DNA of 64,000 nucleotides, taken from assembly GCF_000425385.1 (NCBI RefSeq), contig NZ_AUDI01000001.1, positions 434,001 to 498,000 on the forward strand, in the 5' to 3' direction. The DNA comes from Pseudoduganella violaceinigra DSM 15887. Lineage in GTDB: Bacteria; Pseudomonadota; Gammaproteobacteria; Burkholderiales; Burkholderiaceae_D. The translations under genes were made by a program, and so were the position numbers. This document shows positions 40,180-48,168 of the stretch, in pieces. The notes under the pieces are model-generated. The model searched no databases and had not been told where the DNA came from. It was given only the letters and a program-made list of their open reading frames with translations. How positions within the stretch are numbered: position 1 is the stretch's first letter; each line of letters starts with the position of its first letter.

Positions 40180-42912
40180 ATGAGCTCCACTGCCCTCGTT
40201 TCCGCGTCCCGCTTCTACCAGCGCTGGCTGGCCGCCGACCCCGCCCGCCAGGCCAAAGTTGATGCTTTGGCGCAATTATCGCTTGCCTCGCTCGATTTTG
40301 CCGAGGTTTTGGCCGCCGAACGGGGTGAGCTGCCGCTGGGGCGCGGCATGCGCCGCCTGCGCAATCTGCTGCTGGCCAGCCTGATCCGGCGCGACCTGGA
40401 AGGACGGGCCGACCTGGACGAAGTGGTCAGCACCATGACCAGGCTGGCCGATTTCGCGATCCAGACCCACCTGGCCGAACTGGACGCGGCCATGCGCCAG
40501 GCGCATGGCGCGCCCATCGGCGCCGAATCGGGGCTGGAACAGCAGCTGATCGTGCTCTCCATGGGCAAGGGCGGCGGCGGCGAACTGAATGTCTCCTCCG
40601 ATATCGACCTGATCTTCGTCTACCCGGAGGATGGCGACACGGCGGCCGGTCCCGGCCAGCGCCAGCTGTCCAACCATGAATACTTCGTCCGCCTGGGCAA
40701 GCAGCTGATCGCCGCCATTGCGGAAATCACGGAAGACGGCTTCACCTTCCGCGTCGACATGGCGCTGCGCCCGAACGGCGCGTCCGGCCCGCTGGCGGCC
40801 AGCCTGGGCATGGTGGAAAACTACCTGATCGTGCAGGGCCGCGAATGGGAACGCTACGCCTGGGTCAAGGCGCGCGCCGTGACCGGCCGCGCCGAGGACA
40901 TCCAGGCGCTGGAGGCCATCGTGCGTCCGTTCTGCTTCCGCCGCTACCTCGACTTCGGCGTGATCGACGCCATCCGCTCCATGCATGCCCAGATCCGCGC
41001 CGAAGTGGCGCGCCAGGAAAGGCTGCACCCGGAACGCAGCCACAACGTCAAGCTGGGGCGCGGCGGCATCCGCGAAATCGAATTCCTGGCCCAGGTCTTC
41101 CAGCTGATCCGCGGCGGGCGCGACCCGGAACTGCGCGGCCGCGCCACCCGCGCCACCCTGCGCCAGCTGCCGGACAAGGGCCTGCTGGGCGCCGACGTGG
41201 TAGCGCGCCTGCTGCAGGCCTACACCTTCCTGCGCAATCTGGAACACCGCCTGCAATACATCGACGACGCCCAGACCCACACCCTGCCGCCCAAAGAAGA
41301 CGACCGCCTGGCTGTGGCGCACATGATGGGCCTGCCCGACGTGGCCACACTGTTGGCCGAGATGGCTGCGCACCGCCAGTATGTGGCCGAGCAATTCGAC
41401 GCCATCTTCGCCGACAAGAGCGGCAACGGCAGCGAGGACGTCGACCCCGCCACCAGCAATGCCTGCGCCGATCCGGACAACCGCGAAGCCATCGAGGCGC
41501 GCTTCGCCAGCCTGGGCTACGACGACCCGGCCGCCGCCGCCCAGCGCCTGATCGCCACTTGGCAGGCGCCCAAGCTGGCCAGTCTGCCCGACGCCAGCCG
41601 CCAGCGCCTGGTGGCCCTGGTCAACGCCGCCCTGCCGCAGATCGCCCGGGCCGCCGAACGCAATAGCGCCGGCAAGCAGCTCGCCACGCTGGGCCGCCTG
41701 CTCGACTTCCTGGAAGCGATTTCGCGCCGCTCCTCCTACCTGTCGCTGCTGACCGAATACCCGCATACCCTGGAGCGCGTCATCACCATGATGCACGCCA
41801 GCGGCTGGGCCGCCAAATTCCTGACCCAGCACCCGATCCTGCTGGACGAACTGCTCGACCACCGTATCCTCAGTGCCGTGTTCGACCCGGCCGCCGCCGC
41901 CGGGGAACTGGAGCGCCAGCTGGCCACCGCCGACGGCGACACCGAACGCCAGCTCGACATCCTGCGCGAGGTGCACCACGCCCAGCTGTTCCACCTGCTG
42001 GCGCAGGACCTGGCCGGCTCGCTGACGGTGGAAAAACTGGCCGACCACCTGAGCGCCCTGGCCGACGTGATCGTGGCCGCCGTCATCCAGGCCGCCTGGC
42101 AGACCGTGGCCAAGCGCCACCTGGAGGTACCGAAATTCGCCGTCATCGCGTACGGCAAGCTGGGCGGCAAGGAACTGGGCTATGTCTCCGACCTCGACGT
42201 GATCTTCCTGTTCGACGACGAGGACCAGGACGCGCCCGGCCTGTACGCCAAGCTGGCGCAGCGCTTCATCACCTGGATGACCTCGCACACCTCGGCCGGC
42301 ATCCTGTTCGACATCGACACCGCGCTGCGGCCCGACGGCGCCAGCGGCATGCTGGTCTCCAGCATCGGCGCGTTCGAGAAATACCAGCACGCCTCGGCCT
42401 GGCTGTGGGAACACCAGGCGCTGACGCGGGCCCGCTTCTGCGCCGGCGACGCCGCCATCGGCCAGCGCTTCGAGCAAATTCGCTGCCAGGTGCTGCGCAA
42501 GGAGAGGCCCGACGCCGCGGCGCTGAAGCAGGAAGTGCTGGCCATGCGCCAGAAGATGCGCGACGCCCGCCCCAAGCGCAGCGACTTGTTCGACCTCAAG
42601 CAGGACGAAGGCGGCATGATCGATATCGAATTCATCGTGCAATACCTGGTGCTGCAGCATGCCGCCCACTATCCGGAACTGACCGGCAATATCGGCAATA
42701 TCGCCCTGCTGCACTTGGCCGCAGAGCTGGGCCTGGTCGACGCCGCCTTGGCCGGCGCCGTCGCCGACGCCTACCGCGACATGCGCAAATGGCAGCACCA
42801 GCTGCGCCTGCAAGGCCAGGACCAGTCGCGCGTAGCACCCGACAAAGCCGCCCACCACGCCGCCCACGTGCGCCAACTATGGGACGCCATCTTCGGCGCT
42901 AGCGCCTCCTGA
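40180..42912 (+). CDS. glnE: Bifunctional glutamine synthetase adenylyltransferase/deadenylase GlnE
   Basis: Protein of 910 aa that adds and removes AMP on glutamine synthetase in answer to PII and glutamine. Two nucleotidyltransferase domains are present. The deadenylylating one has SMGKGGGGELNVSSDIDLIF at about 127-146. The adenylylating one has AYGKLGGKELGYVSDLDVIF near 655-675. Each is followed by an RPNGASG or RPDGASG block. The linker (NVKLGRGGIREIEFLAQVFQ) and the GMIDIEFIVQYLVLQHA block are the PII-uridylyltransferase-like helical domains. Length is normal for betaproteobacteria. No PII gene is adjacent. Confidence 0.97.
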   Translation: MSSTALVSASRFYQRWLAADPARQAKVDALAQLSLASLDFAEVLAAERGELPLGRGMRRLRNLLLASLIRRDLEGRADLDEVVSTMTRLADFAIQTHLAELDAAMRQAHGAPIGAESGLEQQLIVLSMGKGGGGELNVSSDIDLIFVYPEDGDTAAGPGQRQLSNHEYFVRLGKQLIAAIAEITEDGFTFRVDMALRPNGASGPLAASLGMVENYLIVQGREWERYAWVKARAVTGRAEDIQALEAIVRPFCFRRYLDFGVIDAIRSMHAQIRAEVARQERLHPERSHNVKLGRGGIREIEFLAQVFQLIRGGRDPELRGRATRATLRQLPDKGLLGADVVARLLQAYTFLRNLEHRLQYIDDAQTHTLPPKEDDRLAVAHMMGLPDVATLLAEMAAHRQYVAEQFDAIFADKSGNGSEDVDPATSNACADPDNREAIEARFASLGYDDPAAAAQRLIATWQAPKLASLPDASRQRLVALVNAALPQIARAAERNSAGKQLATLGRLLDFLEAISRRSSYLSLLTEYPHTLERVITMMHASGWAAKFLTQHPILLDELLDHRILSAVFDPAAAAGELERQLATADGDTERQLDILREVHHAQLFHLLAQDLAGSLTVEKLADHLSALADVIVAAVIQAAWQTVAKRHLEVPKFAVIAYGKLGGKELGYVSDLDVIFLFDDEDQDAPGLYAKLAQRFITWMTSHTSAGILFDIDTALRPDGASGMLVSSIGAFEKYQHASAWLWEHQALTRARFCAGDAAIGQRFEQIRCQVLRKERPDAAALKQEVLAMRQKMRDARPKRSDLFDLKQDEGGMIDIEFIVQYLVLQHAAHYPELTGNIGNIALLHLAAELGLVDAALAGAVADAYRDMRKWQHQLRLQGQDQSRVAPDKAAHHAAHVRQLWDAIFGASAS

Positions 42913-42915
42913 AAT

Positions 42916-42931
42916 AAAAGCCGTGGCTTTT
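42916..42931. terminator. Short convergent terminator between glnE and the GST gene
   Basis: AAAAGCC-GT-GGCTTTT overlapping the GST stop codon and four bases after the glnE stop. The stem is short, so efficiency is doubtful. Confidence 0.45.
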
Positions 42932-43511
42932 ACGCTGCAAGCGGGAACGTGCCGGGCGCGCTGGCGCTGCCCAGGTAGCGGCCGCTGCTGACGGCCGGGC
43001 GCTGGGTTTCGATGGCGTCGGCAAAGAAGACTGCCGGGTCGGCGTGCAACTCGGCCACATGGCGCTGCAACGCCGGATAGGCCGTGAGCTCCAGGCCCGC
43101 TTCGCGCTGCGCCCAGCGTACCGCCCCCACCAGGCAGGCGTCGGCCACGGTGCGCTTGCTGCCATCCAGCCATTCCTGCCCGCCCAGCACCTCGTCCAGC
43201 ACGGCACAGGCTTGCGCCATGCGCGCCGGGCCGGCGCTGAAGCCTTCGTGCAGGTAGTCGAGCAGGGTGTCGAGCTTGCGTGCTTCCGCCGTGCCGGCCC
43301 GGTAGCCCAGCAGGCGGCGGCGCTGCTGGCCGATATGGCGCAGGATGCCGCGGCAATCGCGCAGCAGCTTGCCGCCCGATTGCAGCACCGGCACCTGTAT
43401 GCCCGGCAGATCGACCTGCACCAGGCGATACGGCCGGCATAGCCATTCCAGGGCGACGATCGCGCCAAATGCACAGCCCTGCGGTGCGCCGTGGTACAGG
43501 ATGGTTTCCAT
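42930..43511 (-). CDS. Glutathione S-transferase family protein
   Basis: Protein of 193 aa with a thioredoxin-like N-terminal domain and a helical GST C-terminal domain. The N-terminal domain includes METILYHGAPQGCAFGAIVA, VQVDLPGIQVPVLQSGGKLL and RDCRGILRHI; the usual PVL and Ser-Arg-Ile elements appear as VPVLQSGG and RGILRHI. The C-terminal domain has GSKRTVADACLVGAVRWAQR, the N-capping Ser/Thr-x-x-Asp motif. The catalytic Ser/Cys of the N-terminus is not clear. It is divergent from a WYL-type regulator across a 93-base gap containing an inverted repeat, so that regulator probably controls it. Substrate unknown. Confidence 0.8.
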   Translation of the reverse strand: METILYHGAPQGCAFGAIVALEWLCRPYRLVQVDLPGIQVPVLQSGGKLLRDCRGILRHIGQQRRRLLGYRAGTAEARKLDTLLDYLHEGFSAGPARMAQACAVLDEVLGGQEWLDGSKRTVADACLVGAVRWAQREAGLELTAYPALQRHVAELHADPAVFFADAIETQRPAVSSGRYLGSASAPGTFPLAA

Positions 43512-43546
43512 TTGCTTGCCTCATTCTTCTTGTTGGGAGATGAGGC

Positions 43547-43570
43547 ATTGTCCGATCAATATAGGACAAT
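43547..43570. promoter_or_regulatory. Inverted repeat ATTGTCC-N10-GGACAAT, probable operator
   Basis: Perfect 7-bp arms with a 10-base spacer in the divergent GST/WYL-regulator region, 36 bases from each gene's start or closer. Position and symmetry fit the binding site of the adjacent YafY-type dimeric regulator controlling both genes. Confidence 0.6.
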
Positions 43571-43604
43571 ATCCGCCCTGATTTCGTGCAATCATTGCCA
43601 CATC

Positions 43605-44573
43605 ATGTCAAAACCCGCCGTCAAAGCCCTATCCATCCTCGAATTGCTGCAAAGCCAGCGCCAGATTTCGGGCGCCGAGATGTCCGAGCGCCTCGGCATC
43701 GACCGCCGCACCTTGCGCCGCTATATCGCCATGCTGGAAGAGCTGGGGATCCCGATCACGGCCGAGCGCGGCCGCTATGGCGGCTATATGCTGGTGCCCG
43801 GCTTCAAGCTGCCGCCGCTGATGTTCACGAATGACGAGGCGTCCGCCGTGGCGCTGGGCTTGATGGCGGTGCGTTCGCTGCGCCTGGCCGACACCGCGCC
43901 GTCGGTCGCCAGCGCCCAGGCCAAGCTGGAGCGCGTGATGCCGCCCGCCTTGCAAGGCAGCGTGCAGGCCCTGCGCGAAACCGCCGTGCTCGATACGCCC
44001 GAACAGCGCTGGGCCCATGCCGGCACCGCCCGCCCGGCCCTGACCGGCGAGCTGACGGCCTTGGCGCTGGCGGCCCAGACCCAGCACCGCGTGCGCTTCC
44101 GCTACACGCCGCAGGAGGGCGAGGCGATGCAGCGCGAATTCGATCCTTACGGCCTGGTGTTCAGCCATACGCGCTGGTATGTGGTGGGGATGTGCCGGCT
44201 GCGGCTGGCGATCCGCTCCTTTCGCCTGGACCGCATTGCCAATGTGCTGGAAACCGGCGCGGTGTTTGACAAGCCCGACAGCTTCGACGCCGCCGCCCAG
44301 TTGCAGCACGCCATGGCCACCCTGCCCCGCCCCCTGCCCGTGCAAGTGCTGCTGCACACCGACCTGGCTGGCGCGGCGCGCGAAGTGGGCCGCTACATCG
44401 GCCCGCTGGCCGCCGTGGAAGGCGGCGTACGGCTAAAGACCACCACCACCAGCTATACCTGGTTTGCGCGCCTGCTGGCGTCGCTGAATTGCGATTTCAC
44501 GATTGAAGGGCCACCCGAATTGCAGGCCGCCGTGCGCGCCGAAGCGGAACGCTTGGCGCGGCTGGCAGGTTAA
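43605..44573 (+). CDS. YafY/DeoR-like transcriptional regulator, HTH + WYL domain
   Basis: Protein of 322 aa. The N-terminal HTH_11 domain reads ALSILELLQSQRQISGAEMS and LGIDRRTLRRYIAMLEELGI, with the wing ERGRYGGYMLVPG. The WYL ligand-binding domain spans about 145-250 (HRVRFRYTPQEGEAMQREFD, GLVFSHTRWYVVGMCRLRLA, RSFRLDRIANV). A WCX-like C-terminal domain follows (PLPVQVLLHTDLAGAAREVG). The start at 43605 (MSKPAVKALSILELL) is chosen by family alignment; the frame is open 38 codons further, across the operator. WYL domains sense nucleotides or other small ligands; the signal here is unknown. Likely an autoregulated repressor of the divergent GST gene. Confidence 0.9.
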   Translation: MSKPAVKALSILELLQSQRQISGAEMSERLGIDRRTLRRYIAMLEELGIPITAERGRYGGYMLVPGFKLPPLMFTNDEASAVALGLMAVRSLRLADTAPSVASAQAKLERVMPPALQGSVQALRETAVLDTPEQRWAHAGTARPALTGELTALALAAQTQHRVRFRYTPQEGEAMQREFDPYGLVFSHTRWYVVGMCRLRLAIRSFRLDRIANVLETGAVFDKPDSFDAAAQLQHAMATLPRPLPVQVLLHTDLAGAAREVGRYIGPLAAVEGGVRLKTTTTSYTWFARLLASLNCDFTIEGPPELQAAVRAEAERLARLAG

Positions 44574-44676
44574 GCTGTTGGCTGGCGACGGGGGCGCAAT
44601 GTCCTGGTCGCAACGATGCGCAGCAGCCGGGTACATTCATTGCAAATCGATGATGTTGGCGACCAATAAATGGAAA

Positions 44677-44693
44677 GGGCGCCAATGGCGCCC
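44677..44693 (-). terminator. Intrinsic terminator of the 70-aa secreted protein gene
   Basis: GGGCGCC-AAT-GGCGCCC, followed on the minus strand by TTTCCATTTATT, about 37 bases after the stop at 44730. Confidence 0.75.
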
Positions 44694-44729
44694 ATGGTCC
44701 TGCATCGTGCTGTCGACGCCGGTCGGACT

Positions 44730-44942
44730 CTAGTAGCAGGGATAGGTCTCGACCAGCACTTTGGTGCCGCTCGTATCGCCCCAGTAGAACCATTGGGCGT
44801 TGCAGCTGAATTCCGCGCCGCCGATTTGCACGCCCTGGGCATCGTAGTATTCATAGGACCGGCCGTAGCTTGGCCGTGCATACGAGTAGCCTGCAGCCGC
44901 CAAGCTGGCCAGCGCCACGACTGCAATAATCGCTTTTTTCAT
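44730..44942 (-). CDS. Small secreted protein (DUF6289-like)
   Basis: Protein of 70 aa with a signal peptide (MKKAIIAVVALASLAAAGYS) and a short Tyr-rich mature part. It reads EYYDAQGVQIGGAEFSC, then QWFYWGDTSG and ETYPCY, with two Cys that could form one disulfide. The pattern YYDAQG...GGxxFSC...WG recalls small uncharacterised secreted proteins I know as DUF6289; the assignment is from memory. A purine-rich GGAGAT precedes the ATG by a few bases. Function unknown. It is the third of three consecutive small secreted-protein genes on this strand, and has its own terminator. Confidence 0.7.
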   Translation of the reverse strand: MKKAIIAVVALASLAAAGYSYARPSYGRSYEYYDAQGVQIGGAEFSCNAQWFYWGDTSGTKVLVETYPCY

Positions 44943-45001
44943 CTTGTCTATCTCCGTTTTTTATAAGAAATGAACAGCTACAACACGACCGCAGTGACTG
45001 C

Positions 45002-45193
45002 TCAATAGCCGTCGTAGCGCCAGCATTGGCCGGCGTCGAAGGCATTGCAGGCGTTGACATCGCCTTCACGGCATTGGTTGATCCAGTCGACGCATTGTTC
45101 GTAGGTGGCATAGTGTGCCGCCCATGCGCTGGCACCGGCGCCCAAGCCGACCGCAAATAAGGCCAGGGCCATGCCCTTTTTAAATCTCAACAT
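45002..45193 (-). CDS. Small secreted four-cysteine protein 1
   Basis: Protein of 63 aa: signal peptide (MLRFKKGMALALFAVGLGAG, cleavage near AWA-AHY) and a mature peptide of about 38 residues. Its four Cys are spaced C-X6-C-X7-C-X7-C (YEQCVDWINQCREGD and on to GQCWRYDGY). The next gene upstream has the same layout, so the two are paralogues. The start at 45193 is preferred because the signal peptide begins there; an open frame reaches 45241 but would overlap the neighbour. The Cys spacing suggests two helices joined by two disulfides. I recognise no family. Confidence 0.65.
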   Translation of the reverse strand: MLRFKKGMALALFAVGLGAGASAWAAHYATYEQCVDWINQCREGDVNACNAFDAGQCWRYDGY

Positions 45194-45213
45194 GAAATAC
45201 CGCCTTTCGCGAT

Positions 45214-45405
45214 TTAAAACGGATAAAAGTAATGGTCGCAATGGCTCTTATTAAAGAGCACGCAAGCATCTTCATTGCCGTCGAAAACACATGCTTCGCG
45301 GTAGCCGTAGCAGGTCTCATAGCCGGGATAGGCCATGGCCGCGAACGAGGCGCCGGCGCCGATGCCGAATAATGCGATGGCCAGCGTTTTTTTGAGTGTA
45401 AGCAT
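45214..45405 (-). CDS. Small secreted four-cysteine protein 2
   Basis: Protein of 63 aa: signal peptide (MLTLKKTLAIALFGIGAGAS, cleavage near AMA-YPG) and a mature peptide with four Cys spaced C-X6-C-X8-C-X7-C, nearly as in the neighbour 20 bases downstream. The C-terminus is aromatic (HYFYPF). AAAGGGAC precedes the ATG. The two genes look like a tandem duplication retained under selection for Cys spacing but otherwise very diverged. The 200 bases upstream are AT-rich and probably contain the promoter, which I cannot place. Confidence 0.65.
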   Translation of the reverse strand: MLTLKKTLAIALFGIGAGASFAAMAYPGYETCYGYREACVFDGNEDACVLFNKSHCDHYFYPF

Positions 45406-45583
45406 TTAAGTCCCTTTCATATTAATATTTATTCAGGAAATGTCGGCGCGATAGAAAATCGCCCGACGATTCTCCTTAAAATATATTAAATCGTCAACAT
45501 TATTTAAATGTGAATATGCGTGACTATTTATGCGAGCAATCGCTGGGGATGCGCGGCCGCCGGCGCCTACGGCTGCGAGAGGT

Positions 45584-45607
45584 AAAAAAGGGCACCCGCG
45601 GGTGCCC
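45584..45607 (-). terminator. Intrinsic terminator ending the giant-protein operon
   Basis: GGGCACCC-GC-GGGTGCCC followed on the minus strand by TTTTTTACC, seven bases after the stop at 45615. It marks the 3' end of the seven-gene operon. Confidence 0.92.
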
Positions 45608-45614
45608 TGCTGCT

Positions 45615-46895
45615 TTAGTTGAGTTTCTTGAGCACGATGCTGGCCACCGCCCGCCCTAGCAACAACCCGTCCTCATTGTCATGGCGGTAGTGGATGCCGC
45701 CATACATGCGCGAGGTTGCCGCTTCCAGCGCCAGCGCATCGAGTCTGGATGCTTCCTGCGGGAAGACGGCGCCCAGGATGCGCGCACTGGCGCCGCTGAA
45801 GGCCGCGTGCCCCGACACATAGGACGGGAAAGGCGGGGTCAGGATGGCGGGCTTCAACTCCACGCCCAGCACGGTCTTGGCCATGCTCACCGGGCGCGCC
45901 GTCCAGTAGTGGTATTTGGTGTCCCACACCGCAATGAAGGTGTCGGCCAGCGCCACATTGAGCATGGCGAACAGCTTGGCGGTCGCGGCGTCGTCCAGCT
46001 TGTATTGCCGCACCAGGTCCTGGCCGATCTGGTTCCAGTGGCCGGGCGGGGTGACGCTGCCGCTGCCATCGACCCAGAAACGGGCGATGCGCAACTGCTC
46101 CGGCGTCAGGTTTTTCTGGATGTCGACCAGCTCCTGCAGGTCGCGCACGAAACGCTCCGAGCCGAAGGCCGGCGGCGTCGGACGCAACTGCGACGGGTTT
46201 TCCAGCATCCAGGTTTTCCAGCCGGGGGCGAATGGTTCGTCCGGCGGGTAATAGAAATATGGCGGGGTCGGCGTCCAGGCGCCGGGGCCGTAGTAGCGGC
46301 CTTCGCCATACCATTGCAGGCGCACGCCGTCCCAGCCGCGTGCCGCGCCGTCGGCCTCACCATGGGCCAGCGCGCGCCGCGCCACTTCGCTGCCGATGGC
46401 CAGGCCGCGCGCGGCCTGCTGCGGCGTGATGCCCGATTGCTTGAGGACTGCCGCCAGGATGCGGTCGAAGCCATGCTCCTCGGCCGGGAACCAGTAGGCC
46501 AGCACCTTGCTGGCCGCCGTCGACACCGCCACCTTGCGGCTGAGCGCATCGGGCGCCAGCTGCCAGGCGTCGTACATCGCCACATGGGTCAGCGCCAGGC
46601 CGCGTGCCGAGCGGGTCGGCGAGCCCTTGTGTTTGACGATGCGGTTCAAGGCCAGGGAGGTCCAGGGCAGCGTCACCGGCTCGCTTTGCCACGCTTGCAC
46701 GATGCGCGCGGCCTCTTGCTCCGCCGCTGCCGACGGCCCGAAGACGGCCGGATCGTAGGGCGGCGTTGCCGCGGCGCCGGCGCTGTCGGCCGGCATGATC
46801 AAGGCGCTGGCCGCGGCCAGCGCCGCCGGTGCCGCGCAGCAGGCAAACAGCACCAGCGCAGCGCGCGCGCAAAGTGTATGCAGTGGCGCGCTCAT
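45615..46895 (-). CDS. Secreted vanadium-haloperoxidase/PAP2-like protein
   Basis: Protein of 426 aa with a signal peptide (LCARAALVLFACCAAPAALA). The fold is that of vanadium-dependent haloperoxidases and PAP2 acid phosphatases. ALTHVAMYDAWQLAP is the first helix motif. WTARPVSM near residue 315 fits the Arg/Lys region. PPFPSYVSGHAAFSGASARI holds the (P)SGH phosphate/vanadate site. RMYGGIHYRHDNEDGLLLGR supplies the last Arg-x-x-x-His-x-x-x-Asp-like block. Whether it uses vanadate and halide or hydrolyses phosphate esters cannot be told. The start at 46895 has GGGAGGC upstream and overlaps the ankyrin gene by ATGA. It is last gene of the operon. Confidence 0.87.
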   Translation of the reverse strand: MSAPLHTLCARAALVLFACCAAPAALAAASALIMPADSAGAAATPPYDPAVFGPSAAAEQEAARIVQAWQSEPVTLPWTSLALNRIVKHKGSPTRSARGLALTHVAMYDAWQLAPDALSRKVAVSTAASKVLAYWFPAEEHGFDRILAAVLKQSGITPQQAARGLAIGSEVARRALAHGEADGAARGWDGVRLQWYGEGRYYGPGAWTPTPPYFYYPPDEPFAPGWKTWMLENPSQLRPTPPAFGSERFVRDLQELVDIQKNLTPEQLRIARFWVDGSGSVTPPGHWNQIGQDLVRQYKLDDAATAKLFAMLNVALADTFIAVWDTKYHYWTARPVSMAKTVLGVELKPAILTPPFPSYVSGHAAFSGASARILGAVFPQEASRLDALALEAATSRMYGGIHYRHDNEDGLLLGRAVASIVLKKLN

Positions 46896-47497
46896 TGGCC
46901 GCCTCCCACTGACTGGCGCTGCAACGCGGCGCTCATGGCGCTGCGCTGGGCGCGCTGCGCCACCGCCAGCGGGCGCTCGCCTTCCGCCGGCAGGGCGGGC
47001 GACGCGCCATGCGCCAGCAACAGGTCCACCATGGCATCCTTGCCGCTGTAGACGGCCGCCACCAGCGGCGTCATGCCTTCCTTCGACACCTGGTTGACGG
47101 CCGCGCCGCGCTGCAGCAGCAGGCGCGCCGCCTCCAGCTGGCCATAATAAGCGGCCGTGATCAGCGGCGTGGTGCCGCGCCAATCGGCGGCATCGGGCTG
47201 GGCGCCCTGCGCCAGCAGCTTTTTCATCAATTCGAGATGGCCCTGCGCCGCCGCATTATGGAGCGCGCTGACCTGGCGCACCGGGTCGGCGGCGTTGACA
47301 TCGACCCCGGCCTGCAGCAAGAGCCCTACCACATTGCCGTCGCCCTGCGCCGCGTACTGCACCAGGCGCGCCGGCGTCGCTTCCACGCTCATCACCGCCA
47401 GCCTCTGGGCCGGGCTGGCGCTTTCGGCGGCCAGCGCCACCTGCGGCGCGGCCCAGCAGGCCAGCAGCGCCGCCGCTTTCATTGCAACATTCAGCAT
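46892..47497 (-). CDS. Secreted ankyrin-repeat protein
   Basis: Protein of 201 aa with a signal peptide (MKAAALLACWAAPQVALAAE) and four to five ankyrin repeats from about residue 45. These include RLVQYAAQGDGNVVGLLLQA, SALHNAAAQGHLELMKKLLA, TPLITAAYYGQLEAARLLLQ and TPLVAAVYSGKDAMVDLLLA. Such repeats give a protein-binding surface; in the periplasm they are often partners of a neighbouring enzyme. The start is MLNVAMKAA at 47497 or the second Met five codons in. It lies two bases after the DsbA-like gene and overlaps the haloperoxidase-like gene by four bases, which points to strict co-expression. Confidence 0.88.
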   Translation of the reverse strand: MLNVAMKAAALLACWAAPQVALAAESASPAQRLAVMSVEATPARLVQYAAQGDGNVVGLLLQAGVDVNAADPVRQVSALHNAAAQGHLELMKKLLAQGAQPDAADWRGTTPLITAAYYGQLEAARLLLQRGAAVNQVSKEGMTPLVAAVYSGKDAMVDLLLAHGASPALPAEGERPLAVAQRAQRSAMSAALQRQSVGGGQ

Positions 47498-47499
47498 CG

Positions 47500-48168
47500 T
47501 TATTTCGTTCCTCGCATTTTCTCGATGGCCGGCGTGAGCTGCTGCTCCGTCTGGCGCAGCTTGTCCTGCAGCGACTGCGCGCGCCCGGCCGGACCGGCCG
47601 TCAGCATGTAGTCGATCACCGTCTTGAACACCGACGCCGGCTGGGCGCCTTCGAATTTGTAGCCGCCGATATAGAAGGTGGGTGTGGCTTGCACTTTCAG
47701 CGCATTGGCTTCGGCCACGTCGGCCTGGATGCGGGCCGCCCCGCGCCGGCTATCGAGCGCGGCATCGAAGCGCAGCGGATCGAGGTGCAGTGACCGCGCC
47801 AGGGCTTCGATGCCGGTGCGGTCGGCCAATTGCCCCTGGTGGGCGAACAGGGCGTCGTGCATTTCCCAGAACTTGCCTTGCTCGCCGGCGGCCAGCGCCG
47901 CCTCGTGCGGCAGGTAGGCGCCGGCGTCGGCGCCCAGCGGGAAATGCTTGTACACCAGGTTGACCTTGCCCGGGTACTGCGCCAGCACCTGCTCCAGCGC
48001 GGCGCGCGTCTCGGCGCAATACTGGCAGGCGAAGGCGGAAAACACCAGGATCGTGACGGGGGCGTCCTGCGCGCCGCGCAGGTTGGGGATGGCTTCGGCG
48101 CGCGCGCCCGCCTGGCACAGCCCTGCCAGCAGCAAGGCCCCCAGCCAGCGGCTCAGGCCCGCCTTCAC
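47500..48168 (-). CDS. Periplasmic DsbA/DsbG-like thiol-disulfide protein
   Basis: Protein of 222 aa with a signal peptide (RWLGALLLAGLCQAGARA). The thioredoxin-like domain has the redox motif C48-Q-Y-C51 (LVFSAFACQYCAETR). A helical insertion lies about 85-145, the cis-Pro loop is in VQATPTFYIGGYKFEG, and a C-terminal helix with coiled character ends it. This is the DSBA-like thioredoxin (PF13462-type) group. It would oxidise or isomerise disulfides in exported proteins. Its two giant operon partners are candidate clients, as one has a Cys-rich block. It overlaps the preceding gene by ATGA. Confidence 0.9.
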   Translation of the reverse strand: MKAGLSRWLGALLLAGLCQAGARAEAIPNLRGAQDAPVTILVFSAFACQYCAETRAALEQVLAQYPGKVNLVYKHFPLGADAGAYLPHEAALAAGEQGKFWEMHDALFAHQGQLADRTGIEALARSLHLDPLRFDAALDSRRGAARIQADVAEANALKVQATPTFYIGGYKFEGAQPASVFKTVIDYMLTAGPAGRAQSLQDKLRQTEQQLTPAIEKMRGTK

